NCBI RefSeq assembly: GCF_022605725.1
Contig: NC_065552.1
Location: 17,874,785 to 17,938,784 of the forward strand
Source of the DNA: Anthonomus grandis grandis
Taxonomy: Eukaryota > Arthropoda > Insecta > Coleoptera > Curculionidae
Reading direction: 5' to 3'
DNA length: 64,000 bases
Shown: positions 30,604 through 44,308 of the stretch, in pieces
How the letters are laid out: each line of letters starts with the position of its first letter
Numbering within the stretch: position 1 is the first letter of the stretch
Position numbers and translations under genes: made by a program
The notes under the pieces: model-generated
Seen by the model: only the letters and a program-made list of their open reading frames with translations
The model's database searches: none
Told to the model about the DNA's origin: nothing

Positions 30604-32940
30604 CAAATGAACTTCAAAATTTAAATTGGAATCAAATCGGACAATGCAATAATAATTAATTGTTCTATTTTCTTTACCCTGGTTATGTCCAAAACTTAAA
30701 AAGGATCATTTGAGGTTTTTCAAGGATCATTTTGTATAACCTAAATATTAATTTTAAATTAAGGGTTAATCAAATTATATCTAAAAATTAAATTAAAATT
30801 AAATCGGAACAATCGTTAACGCGGAGAGTTATTATATTTTCTTAATTCTGGTTGTGTTCAAACCGTAAAAAACATCATTTGGCTATCTTGTATATGCGAA
30901 ATAGAAAATTTAAATTATATTCGAATAATAGATAACAGTAATAGAGTAAGATATGAATATTTTTTTAAAAAACAATTCATAAGAAAAATTTTAAAAATAA
31001 TTTACAGTTCATCAAATGAACTTCAAAGATTAAATTGGAATCAAATCGGACAAAGCTATAATGATTAATTGTTCTATTTTCTTAACCCTGGTTATGTTTA
31101 AAACTTAAAAAGGATCATTTGAGTCATCTTGTATAACCTAAATATTAATTTTAAAATAAATTTGAATAATAGATAACCGTAATTGAGTGAGATATGACTA
31201 TTTTTTTAAACACAATATATCAAAATATTTCTAAAAGTCATTTAGGATTAATCAAATTATATCTTAAAATTAAAATAAAATTAAATCGGAACAATCGTTA
31301 ACGCGGAGAGTTATTATATTTTCTTAATTCTGGCTGTGTTCAAACCGTAAAAAACATCATTTGGCTATCTTGTATATGCGAAATAGTAAATATAAATTAT
31401 ATTCAAATAATAGATAACAGTTAAAGAGTGAAATATAATTATTTTTTTTTAAAACAATACATAAGAAAAATTTTAAAAATAATTTACAGTATATCAAATG
31501 AACTTCAAAGATTAAATTGGAATCAAATCGGACAATGCTATAATGATTAATTTTTCTACTTTCTTAACCCTGGTTATGTACAAAACTTAAAAAGGATCAT
31601 TTGGGTCATCTTGATAACCTAAATATTAATTTTAAATTATATTTGAATAATAGATAACCGTAATTGAGGGAGATATAACAATTTTTTTAAAACATAATAC
31701 ATAAAACTAGTTATAAAAATCATTTAGGGTTAATCAAACTATATCTAAAAATTGAATTAAAATTAAATCGGAACAATCGCCAACGCTATTAGGTATTACA
31801 TTTTCTTAACTCTGGTTGTGTTCAAACCGTAAGAAACATCATTTGGCAATCTTGTATATGGGAAATAGTAAATTTAAATTCTATTCGAATAATAGATAAC
31901 AGTAATATAGTGAGATATAATTATTTTTTTAAAAAACAATTCATAAGAAAAATTTTAAAAATAATTTACAGTAAATCAAATGAACTTCAAAGATTAAATT
32001 GCAATTGAATCGGTCAATGCTATAATGCTTAATTGTTCTATTTTCTAACCCTGGTTATGTCCAAAACTTAAAAAGGATCATTTGAGTCATTTTGTATAAA
32101 CTAAATATTAATTTTAAAATATATTTGAATAATAGATAACCGTAATTGAGTGAGATATGACTATTTTTTTTAAACACATTATATCAAAATATTTTTAAAA
32201 ATCATTTAGGGTTAATCAAATTATATCTAAAAATTGAATTAAAATTAAATCCGAACAATCGCCAACGCTATTAGTTATTACATTTTCTTAATTTTGGTTG
32301 TGTTCAAACCGTAAAAAACATCATTTGGCTATCTTGTATATGCGAAATAGTAAATGTAAATTATATTCAAATAATAAATAACAGTAATAGAGTGAGATAT
32401 AATTATTTTTAAAAAAAAAAATTCATAAGAAAAATTTAAAAAATAATTTACAGTACATCAAATGAACTTCAAAAATTAAATTGAAATCAAATCGGACAAT
32501 GCTATAATGATTAATTTTTCTACTTTCTTAACCCTGGTTATGTCCAAAACTTAAAAAGAATCATTTGGGTCATCTTGATAACCTAAATATTAATTTTAAA
32601 TTATATTTGAATAATAGATGACCGTAATTGAGTGAGATATGACTATTTTTTTTAAACAAATTATATCAAAATATTTTTAAAAATCATTTAGGGTTAATCA
32701 AATTATATCTAAAATTGAATTAAAATTAAATCGGAACAATCGCCAACGCTATTAGTTATTACATTTTCTTAATTCTGGTTGTGTTCAAACCGTAAAAAAC
32801 ATCATTTGGCTATCTTGTATATGCGAAATAGTAAATGTAAATTATATTCGAATAATAGATATCAGTAATAGAGTGAGATATAATTATTTTTTTAAAAAAC
32901 AATTCATAAGAAAAATTTTAAAAATAATTTACAGTACATG
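30604..32940 (+). repeat. Five-dimer higher-order repeat, copy 1
   Basis: A starts at 30604, 31013, 31495, 31977, 32459, 32940 (intervals 409, 482, 482, 482, 481). The short first interval carries the deletion marker TTAAATTAAGGGTTAATC. Confidence 0.75.
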
Positions 32941-35180
32941 AAATGAACTTTAAAAATTAAATTGAAATCAAATCGGACAATGCTATAATGATTAATTGTT
33001 CTATTTTCTTAACCCAGGTTATGTCCAAAATTTAAAAAGGATCATTTGGGTCATCTTGTATAATCTAAATATGAATTTTATAATATATTTGAATAATAGA
33101 TAACCGTAATTGAGTGAGATATGATTTTTCTCTTTAAACACAATAATTCAAAATATTTTTAAAAATCATTTAGAGTTAATCAAAATATATATAAAAATTA
33201 AATTAAAATTAAATCGGAACAATCGTTAACGCCAAGAGTTATTATGTTTTCTTAATTCTGGTTGTGTTCAAACGGTAAATAACATCATTTGGCTATCTTG
33301 TATATGCGAAATAGTAAATGTAAATTATATTCGAATAATAAATAACTGTAATAGAGTGAGATAAAATAATTTTTTAAAAAAAAAATTCATAAGAAAAATT
33401 TTAAAAATAATTTACAGTACATCAAATGAACTTCAAAAATTAAATTGGAATCAAATCGGACAATGCTATAATGATTAATTTTTCTACTTTCTTAACCCTG
33501 GTTATGTCCAAAACTTAAAAAGGATCATTTGCGTCATCTTGTATAACCTAAATATTAATTTTAAATTAAGGGTTAATCAAATTATATCTAAAAATTAAAT
33601 TAAAATTAAATCGGAACAATCGTTAACGCGGAGAGTTATTATATTTTCTTAATTCTGGTTGTGTTCAAACCGTAAAAAACATCATTTGGCTATCTTGTAT
33701 ATGCGAAATAGAAAATTTAAATTATATTCGAATAATAGATAACAGTAATAGAGTGAGATATGAATATTTTTTTAAAAAACAATTCATAAGAAAAATTTTA
33801 AAAATAATTTACAGTTCATCAAATGAACTTTAAAGATTAAATTGGAATCAAATCGGACAATGCTATAATGATTAATTTTTCTACTTTCTTAACCCTGGTT
33901 ATGTCCAAAACTTAAAAAGAATCATTTGGGTCATCTTGATAACCTAAATATTAATTTTAAATTATATTTGAATAATAGATGACCGTAATTGAGTGAGATA
34001 TGACTATTTTTTTTAAACAAATTATATCAAAATATTTTTAAAAATCATTTAGGGTTAATCAAATTATATCTAAAATTGAATTAAAATTAAATCGGAACAA
34101 TCGCCAACGCTATTAGTTATTACATTTTCTTAATTCTGGTTGTGTTCAAACTGTAAAAAACATCATTTGGCTATCTTGTATATGCGAAATAGTAAATGTA
34201 AATTATATTCGAATAATAGATATCAGTAATAGAGTGAGATATAATTATTTTTTTAAAAAACAATTCATAAGAAAAATTTTAAAAATAATTTACAGTACAT
34301 GAAATGAACTTCAAAAATTAAATTGAAATTAAATCGGACAATGCTATAATGATTAATTGTTCTATTTTCTTAACCCTGGTTATGTCCAAAATTTAAAAAG
34401 GATCATTTGGGTCATCTTGTATAATCTAAATATGAATTTTATAATATATTTGATTAATAGATAACCGTAATTGAGTGAGATATGATTTTTCTCTTTAAAC
34501 ACAATAATTCAAAATATTTTTAAAAATCATTTAGAGTTAATCAAAATATATATAAAAATTAAATTAAAATTAAATCGGAACAATCGTTAACGCCAAGAGT
34601 TATTATGTTTTCTTAATTCTGGTTGTGTTCAAACGGTAAATAACATCATTTGGCTATCTTGTATATGCGAAATAGTAAATGTAAATTATATTCGAATAAT
34701 AAATAACTGTAATAGAGTGAGATAAAATAATTTTTTTAAAAAAAAATTCATAAGAAAAATTTTAAAAATAATTTACAGTACATCAAATGAACTTCAAAAA
34801 TTAAATTGGAATCAAATCGGACAATGCTATAATGATTAATTTTTCTACTTTCTTAACCCTGGTTATGTCCAAAACTTAAAAAGGATCATTTGCGTCATCT
34901 TGTATAACCTAAATATTAATTTTAAATTAAGGGTTAATCAAATTATATCTAAAAATTAAATTAAAATTAAATCGGAACAATCGTTAACGCGGAGAGTTAT
35001 TATATTTTCTTAATTCTGGTTGTGTTCAAACCGTAAAAAACATCATTTGGCTATCTTGTATATGCGAAATAGAAAATTTAAATTATATTCGAATAATAGA
35101 TAACAGTAATAGAGTGAGATATGAATATTTTTTTAAAAAACAATTCATAAGAAAAATTTTAAAAATAATTTACAGTTCAT
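32459..35180 (+). repeat. Direct tandem of a 1361-bp three-dimer block
   Basis: 32459-33819 and 33820-35180 share the same order of dimers (481, 483, 397) and the same private variants, such as ATAGATGACCGTAATTG in the first dimer and TCTCTTTAAAC in the second. Confidence 0.78.
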
Positions 35181-36128
35181 CAAATGAACTTCAAAGATTA
35201 AATTGGAATCAAATCGGACAAAGCTATAATGATTAATTGTTCTATTTTCTTAACCCTGGTTATGTTTAAAACTTAAAAAGGATCATTTGAGTCATCTTGT
35301 ATAACCTAAATATTAATTTTAAAATAAATTTGAATAATAGATAACCGTAATTGAGTGAGATATGACTATTTTTTTAAACACAATATATCAAAATATTTAT
35401 AAAAGTCATTTAGGATTAATCAAATTATATCTAAAAATTAAAATAAAATTAAATCGGAACAATCGTTAACGCGGAGAGTTATTATATTTTCTTAATTCTG
35501 GCTGTGTTCAAACCGTAAAAAACATCATTTGGCTATCTTGTATATGCGAAATAGTAAATATAAATTATATTCAAATAATAGATAACAGTTAAAGAGTGAA
35601 ATATAATTATTTTTTTTAAAAACAATACATAAGAAAAATTTTAAAAATAATTTACAGTATATCAAATGAACTTCAAAGATTAAATTGGAATCAAATCGGA
35701 CAATGCTATAATGATTAATTTTTCTACTTTCTTAACCCTGGTTATGTACAAAACTTAAAAAGGATCATTTGGGTCATCTTGATAACCTAAATATTAATTT
35801 TAAATTATATTTGAATAATAGATAACCGTAATTGAGGGAGATATAACAATTTTTTTAAAACATAATACATAAAACTAGTTATAAAAATCATTTAGGGTTA
35901 ATCAAACTATATCTAAAAATTGAATTAAAATTAAATCGGAACAATCGCCAACGCTATTAGTTATTACATTTTCTTAACTCTGGTTGTGTTCAAACCGTAA
36001 GAAACATCATTTGGCAATCTTGTATATGGGGAATAGTAAATTTAAATTCTATTCGAATAATAGATAACCGTAATTGAGTGAGATATGACTATTTTTTTTA
36101 AACACATTATATCAAAATATTTTTAAAA

Positions 36129-37365
36129 ATCATTTAGGGTTAAACAAATTATATCTAAAAATTAAATTAAAATGAAATCAGAATAATAACTAACACTATT
36201 AATTATCGTATTTTCTTATTTCGGGTTATGTCTAAAATGTAAAAAAATCATTTGAGTCATCTTGTATAACCTAAATACTAATTCTAAATTATATTCGAAT
36301 AATAGAGTAAGATATTACTATTTTTTTAAAACACAATACATTAAAAAATTTAAAATAATTATTTAGGGTTAAACAAATTATATCTAAAAATTAAACTGAA
36401 ATCACATCGGAACAATATATATAGGTAATAGTAATCGATATTCTTTATCCTGGTTATGTCCAAAACATGAAAAGGATCATTTGAGTCATCTTGTATAACC
36501 TAAATAATAATTTTAAATTATATTTCAATAATAGATAACCTTCATTGAGTGAGATATGACTATTTTTTTAAAACATAATACATTAAATTATTTTTAAAAA
36601 TGATTTAGGGTTAATCAAATTATATCTAAAAATTTAATTAAAATTAAATCGGAACAATCGCCAACCCTATTAGTTATTACATTTTCTTAACTCTGGTTGT
36701 GTTCAAACCGCAAAAAACATCATTTGGCTATCTTGTATATGCGAAATAGTAAATTTAAATTAAATTCGAATCAAATCGGACAATGCTATAATGATTAATT
36801 GTTCTATTTTTTTAACCCTGGTTATGTCCAAAATTTAAAAAGGATCATTTGGGTCATCTTGCATAATCTAAATATGAATTTTATAATATATTTGAATAAT
36901 AGATAACCGTAATTGAGTGAGATATGATTTTTCTCTTTAAACACAATAATTCAAAATATTTTTAAAAATCATTTAGAGTTAATCAAATTATATATAAAAA
37001 TTAAATTAAAATTAAATCGGAACAATCGTTAACGCCAAGAGTTATTATGTTTTCTTAATTCTGGTTGTGTTCAAACGGTAAAAAACATCATTTGGCTATC
37101 TTGTATATGCGAAATAGTAAATGTAAATTATATTCGAATAATAAATAACTGTAATAGAGTGAGATAAAATAATTTTTTTAAAAAACAATTCATAAGAAAA
37201 ATTTTAAAAATAATTTACAGTACATCAAATGAACTTCAAAAATTAAATTGGAATCAAATCGGACAATGCTATAATGATTAATTTTTCTACTTTCTTAACC
37301 CTGGTTATGTCCAAAACTTAAAAAGGATCATTTGCGTCATCTTGTATAACCTAAATATTAATTTT
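36129..37365 (+). repeat. Displaced second copy of 28676-29912
   Basis: An older-type segment with private variants (AATCAGAATAATAACTAACAC, AACAATATATATAGGTAATAG) reappears at a constant offset of 7453. The left junction at about 36060-36140 switches from B to A to the older type within 80 bases. Confidence 0.78.
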
Positions 37366-39552
37366 AAATTAAGGGTTAATCAAATTATATCTAAAAATTA
37401 AATTAAAATTAAATCGGAACAATCGTTAACGCGGAGAGTTATTATATTTTCTTAATTCTGGTTGTGTTCAAACCGTAAAAAACATCATTTGGCTATCTTG
37501 TATATGCGAAATAGAAAATTTAAATTATATTCGAATAATAGATAACAGTAATAGAGTGAGATATGAATATTTTTTTAAAAAACAATTCATAAGAAAAATT
37601 TTAAAAATAATTTACAGTTTATCAAATGAACTTCAAAGATTAAATTGGAATCAAATCGGACAAAGCTATAATGATTAATTGTTCTATTTTCTTAACCCTG
37701 GTTATGTTTAAAACTTAAAAAGGATCATTTGAGTCATCTTGTACAACCTAAATATTAATTTTAAAATAAATTTGAATAATAGATAACCGTAATTGAGTGA
37801 GATATGACTATTTTTTGAAACACAATATATCAAAATATTTCTAAAAGTCATTTAGGATTAATCAAATTATATCTAAAAATTAAAATAAAATTAAATCGGA
37901 ACAATCGTTAACGCGGAGAGTTATTATATTTTCTTAATTCTGGCTGTGTTCAAACCGTAAAAAACATCATTTGACTATCTTGTATATGCGAAATAGTAAA
38001 TATAAATTATATTCAAATAATAGATAACAGTTAAAGAGTGAAATATAATTATTTTTTTTAAAAACAATACATAAGAAAAATTTTAAAAATAATTTACAGT
38101 ACATCAAATGAACTTCAAAGACTAAATTGGAATCAAATCGGACAATGCTATAATGATTAATTTTTCTACTTTCTTAACCCTGGTTATGTACAAAACTTAA
38201 AAAGGATCATTTGGGTCATCTTGATAACCTAAATATTAATTTTAAATTATATTTGAATAATAGATAACCGTAATTGAGGGAGATATACCAATTTTTTTAA
38301 AACATAATACATAAAACTAGTTATAAAAATCATTTAGGGTTAATCAAACTATATCTAAAAATTGAATTAAAATTAAATCGGAACAATCGCCAACGCTATT
38401 AGTTATTACATTTTCTTAACTCTGGTTGTGTTCAAACCGTAAGAAACATAATTTGGCAATCTTGTATATGGGAAATAGTAAATTTAAATTCTATTCGAAT
38501 AATAGATAACAGTAATATAGTGAGATATAATTATTTTTTTAAAAAACAATTCATAAGAAAAATTTTAAAAATAATTTACAGTAAATCAAATGAACTTCAA
38601 AGATTAAATTGCAATTGAATCGGTCAATGCTATAATGCTTAATTGTTCTATTTTCTAACCCTGGTTATGTCCAAAACTTAAAAAGGATCATTTGAGTCAT
38701 TTTGTATAAACTAAATATTAATTTTAAAATATATTTGAATAATAGATAACCGTAATTGAGTGAGATATGACTATTTTTTTTAAACACATTATATCAAAAT
38801 ATTTTTAAAAATCATTTAGGGTTAATCAAATTATATCTAAAAATTGAATTAAAATTAAATCCGAACAATCGCGAACGCTATTAGTTATTACATTTTCTTA
38901 ATTTTGGTTTTGTTCAAACCGTAAAAAACATCATTTGGCTATCTTGTATATGCGAAATAGTAAATGTAAATTATATTCGAATAATAGATATCAGTAATAG
39001 AGTGAGATATAATTATTTTTTTAAAAAACAATTCATAAGAAAAATTTTAAAAATAATTTACAGTACATGAAATGAACTTCAAAAATTAAATTGAAATCAA
39101 ATCGGACAATGCTATAATGATTAATTGTTCTATTTTCTTAACCCTGGTTATGTCCAAAATTTAAAAAGGATCATTTGGGTCATCTTGTAGAATCTAAATA
39201 TGAATTTTATAATATATTTGAATAATAGATAACCGTAATTGAGTGAGATATGACTATTTTTTTTAAACACAATACATCAAAATATTTTTAATAGTCATTT
39301 AGGATTAATCAAATTATATCTAAAAATTGAATTAAAATTAAATCGGAACAATCGCCAACGCTATTAGTTATTACATTTTCTTAACTCTGGTTGTGTTCAA
39401 ACCGTAAGAAACATCATTTGGCAATCTTGTATATGGGAAATAGTAAATTTAAATTCTATTCGAATAATAGATAACAGTAATATAGTGAGATATAATTATT
39501 TTTTTAAAAAACAATTCATAAGAAAAATTTTAAAAATAATTTACAGTAAATC
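37225..39552 (+). repeat. Five-dimer higher-order repeat, copy 2
   Basis: A starts at 37225, 37623, 38105, 38587, 39069, 39552. From 37362 to about 38970 it is nearly identical to 30752-32360 at a constant offset of 6610. Confidence 0.75.
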
Positions 39553-42500
39553 AAATGAACTTCAAAGATTAAATTGCAATTGAATCGGTCAATGCTATAA
39601 TGCTTAATTGTTCTATTTTCTAACCCTGGTTATGTCCAAAACTTAAAAAGGATCATTTGAGTCATTTTGTATAAACTAAATATTAATTTTAAAATATATT
39701 TGAATAATAGATAACCGTAATTAAGTGAGATATGACTATTTTTTTTAAACACATTATATCAAAATATTTTTAAAAATCATTTAGGGTTAATCAAATTATA
39801 TCTAAAAATTGAATTAAAATTTAATCCGAACAATCGCCAACGCTATTAGTTATTACATTTTCTTAATTTTGGTTGTGTTCAAGCCGTAAAAAACATCATT
39901 TGGCTATCTTGTATATGCGAAATAGTAAATGTAAATTATATTCAAATAATAAATAACAGTAATAGAGTGAGATATAATTATTTTTAAAAAAAAAAATTCA
40001 TAAGAAAAATTTAAAAAATAATTTACAGTACATCAAATGAACTTCAAAAATTAAATTGAAATCAAATCGGACAATGCTATAATGATTAATTTTTCTACTT
40101 TCTTAACCCTGGTTATGTCCAAAACTTAAAAAGAATCATTTGGGTCATCTTGATAACCTAAATATTAATTTTAAATTATATTTGAATAATAGATGACCGT
40201 AATTGAGTGAGATATGACTATTTTTTTTAAACAAATTATATCAAAATATTTTTAAAAATCATTTAGGGTTAATCAAATTATATCTAAAAATTGAATTAAA
40301 ATTAAATCGGAACAATCGCCAACGCTATTAGTTATTACATTTTCTTAATTCTGGTTGTGTTCAAACCGTAAAAAACATCATTTGGCTATCTTGTATATGC
40401 GAAATAGTAAATGTAAATTATATTCGAATAATAGATATCAGTAATAGAGTGAGATATAATTATTTTTTTAAAAAACAATTCATAAGAAAAATTTTAAAAA
40501 TAATTTACAGTACATGAAATGAACTTCAAAAATTAAATTGAAATCAAATCGGACAATGCTATAATGATTAATTGTTCTATTTTCTTAACCCTGGTTATGT
40601 CCAAAATTTAAAAAGGATCATTTGGGTCATCTTGTATAATTTAAATATGAATTTTATAATATATTTGAATAATAGATAACCGTAATTGAGTGAGATATAA
40701 TTTTTCTCTTTAAACACAATAATTCAAAATATTTTTAAAAATCATTTAGAGTTAATCAAAATATATATAAAAATTAAATTAAAATTAAATCGGAACAATC
40801 GTTAACGCCAAGAGTTATTATGTTTTCTTAATTCTGGTTGTGTTCAAAGCGTAAAAAACATCATTTGGCTATCTTGTATATGCGAAATAGTAAATGTAAA
40901 TTATATTCGAATAATAAATAACTGTAATAGAGTGAGATAAAATAATTTTTTTAAAAAACAATTCATAAGAAAAATTTTAAAAATAATTTACAGTACATCA
41001 AATGAACTTCAAAAATTAAATTGGAATCAAATCGGACAATGCTATAATGATTAATTTTTCTACTTTCTTAACCCTGGTTATGTCCAAAACTTAAAAAGGA
41101 TCATTTGCGTCATCTTGTATAACCTAAATATTAATTTTAAATTAAGGGTTAATCAAATTATATCTAAAAATTAAATTAAAATTAAATCGGAACAATCGTT
41201 AACGCGGAGAGTTATTATATTTTCTTAATTCTGGTTGTGTTCAAACCGTAAAAAACATCATTTGGCTATCTTGTATATGCGAAATAGAAAATTTAAATTA
41301 TATTCGAATAATAGATAACAGTAATAGAGTGAGATATGAATATTTTTTTAAAAAACAATTCATAAGAAAAATTTTAAAAATAATTTACAGTTCATCAAAT
41401 GAACTTCAAAGATTAAATTGGAATCAAATCGGACAAAGCTATAATGATTAATTGTTCTATTTTCTTAACCCTGGTTATGTTTAAAACTTAAAAAGGATCA
41501 TTTGAGTCATCTTGTATAACTTAAATATTAATTTTAAAATAAATTTGAATAATAGATAACCGTAATTGAGTGAGATATGACTATTTTTTTAAACACAATA
41601 TATCAAAATATTTCTAAAAGTCATTTAGGATTAATCAAATTATATCTAAAAATTAAAATAAAATTAAATCGGAACAATCGTTAACGCGGAGAGTTATTAT
41701 ATTTTCTTAATTCTGGCTGTGTTCAAACCGTAAAAAACATCATTTGGCTATCTTGTATATGCGAAATAGTAAATATAAATTATATTCAAATAATAGATAA
41801 CAGTTAAAGAGTGAAATATAATTATTTTTTTTTTTTAAAACAATACATAAGAAAAATTTTAAAAATAATTTACAGTACATCAAATGAACTTCAAAGATTA
41901 AATTGGAATCAAATCGGACAATGCTATAATGATTAATTTTTCTACTTTCTTAACCCTGGTTATGTACAAAACTTAAAAAGGATCATTTGGGTCATCTTGT
42001 ATAATCTAAATATGAATTTTATAATATATTTGAATAATAGATAACCGTAATTGAGTGAGATATGATTTTTCTCTTTAAACACAATAATTCAAAATATTTT
42101 TAAAAATCATTTAGAGTTAATCAAATTATATATAAAAATTAAATTAAAATTAAATCGGAACAATCGTTAACGCCAAGAGTTATTATATTTTCTTAATTCT
42201 GGTTGTGTTCAAACGGTAAAAAACATCATTTGGCTATCTTGTATATGCGAAATAGTAAATGTAAATTATATTCGAATAATAAATAACTGTAATAAAGTGA
42301 GATAAAATAATTTTTTTTAAAAACAATTCATAAGAAAAATTTTAAAAATAATTTACAGTACATCAAATGAACTTCAAAAATTAAATTGGAATTAAATCGG
42401 ACAATGCTATAATGATTAATTTTTCTACTTTCTTAACCCTGGTTATGTCCAAAACTTAAAAAGGATCATTTGCGTCATCTTGTATAACCTAAATATTAAT

Positions 42501-43342
42501 TTTAATTTAAATTTGAATAATAGATAACCGTAATTGAGTGAGATATGACTATTTTTTTTAAACACATTATATCAAAATATTTTTAAAAATCATTTAGGGT
42601 TAATCAAATTATATCTAAAAATTTAATTAAAATTAAATCGGAACAATCGTTAACGCGAAGAGTTCTTATATTTTCTTAATTCTGGTTGTGTTCAAAGCGT
42701 AAAAAACATCATTTGGCTATCTTGTATATGGGAAATAGTAAATTTAAATTCTATTCGAATAATAGATAACAGTAATAGAGTGAGATATAATTCTTTTTTT
42801 TAAAAAACAATTTATAAGAAAAATTTTAAAAATAATTTACAGTACATCAAATGAACTTCAAAATTTAAATTGGAATCAAATCGGACAATGCAATAATAAT
42901 TAATTGTTCTATTTTCTTTACCCTGGTTATGTCTAAAACTTAAAAAGGATCATTTGAGGTTTTTCAAAGATCATTTTGTATAACCTAAATATTAATTTTA
43001 ATTTAAATTTGAATAATAGATAACCGTAATTGAGTGAGATATGACTATTTTTTTTAAACACATTATATCAAAATATTTTTAAAAATCATTTAGGGTTAAT
43101 CAAATTATATCTAAAAATTTAATTAAAATTAAATCGGAACAATCGTTAACGCGAAGAGTTCTTATATTTTCTTAATTCTGGTTGTGTTCAAACGGTAAAA
43201 AACATCATTTGGCTATCTTGTATATGCGAAATAGTAAATGTAAATTATATTCGAATAATAAATAACTGTAATAAAGTGAGATAAAATAATTTTTTTAAAA
43301 AACAATTCATAAGAAAAATTTTAAAAATAATTTACAGTACAT

Positions 43343-44308
43343 GAAATGAACTTCAAAAATTAAATTGAAATCAAATCGGACAATGCTATAATGATTAATT
43401 GTTCTATTTTCTTAACCCTGGTTATGTCCAAAATTTAAAAAGGATCATTTGGGTCATCTTGTATAATCTAAATATGAATTTTATAATATATTTGAATAAT
43501 AGATAACCGTAATTGAGTGAGATATGATTTTTCTCTTTAAACACAATAATTCAAAATATTTTTAAAAATCATTTAGAGTTAATCAAATTATATATAAAAA
43601 TTAAATTAAAATTAAATCGGAACAATCGTTAACGCCAAGAGTTATTATATTTTCTTAATTCTGGTTGTGTTCAAACGGTAAAAAACATCATTTGGCTATC
43701 TTGTATATGCGAAATAGTAAATGTAAATTATATTCGAATAATAAATAACTGTAATAAAGTGAGATAAAATAATTTTTTTAAAAAACAATTCATAAGAAAA
43801 ATTTTAAAAATAATTTACAGTACATGAAATGAACTTCAAAAATTAAATTGAAATCAAATCGGACAATGCTATAATGATTAATTGTTCTATTTTCTTAACC
43901 CTGGTTATGTCCAAAATTTAAAAAGGATCATTTGGGTCATCTTGTATAATCTAAATATGAATTTTATAATATATTTGAATAATAGATAACCGTAATTGAG
44001 TGAGATATGATTTTTCTCTTTAAACACAATAATTCAAAATATTTTTAAAAATCATTTAGAGTTAATCAAATTATATATAAAAATTAAATTAAAATTAAAT
44101 CGGAACAATCGTTAACGCCAAGAGTTATTATGTTTTCTTAATTCTGGTTGTGTTCAAACGGTAAAAAACATCATTTGGCTATCTTGTATATGCGAAATAG
44201 TAAATGTAAATTATATTCGAATAATAAATAACTGTAATAGAGTGAGATAAGATAATTTTTTTAAAAAACAATTCATAAGAAAAATTTTAAAAATAATTTA
44301 CAGTACAT
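43343..44308 (+). repeat. Tandem of two near-identical 483-bp dimers
   Basis: 43343-43825 and 43826-44308 both start GAAATGAACTTC and share the variants ATGAATTTTATAATATA and ATGATTTTTCTC. A simple recent duplication. Confidence 0.75.
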
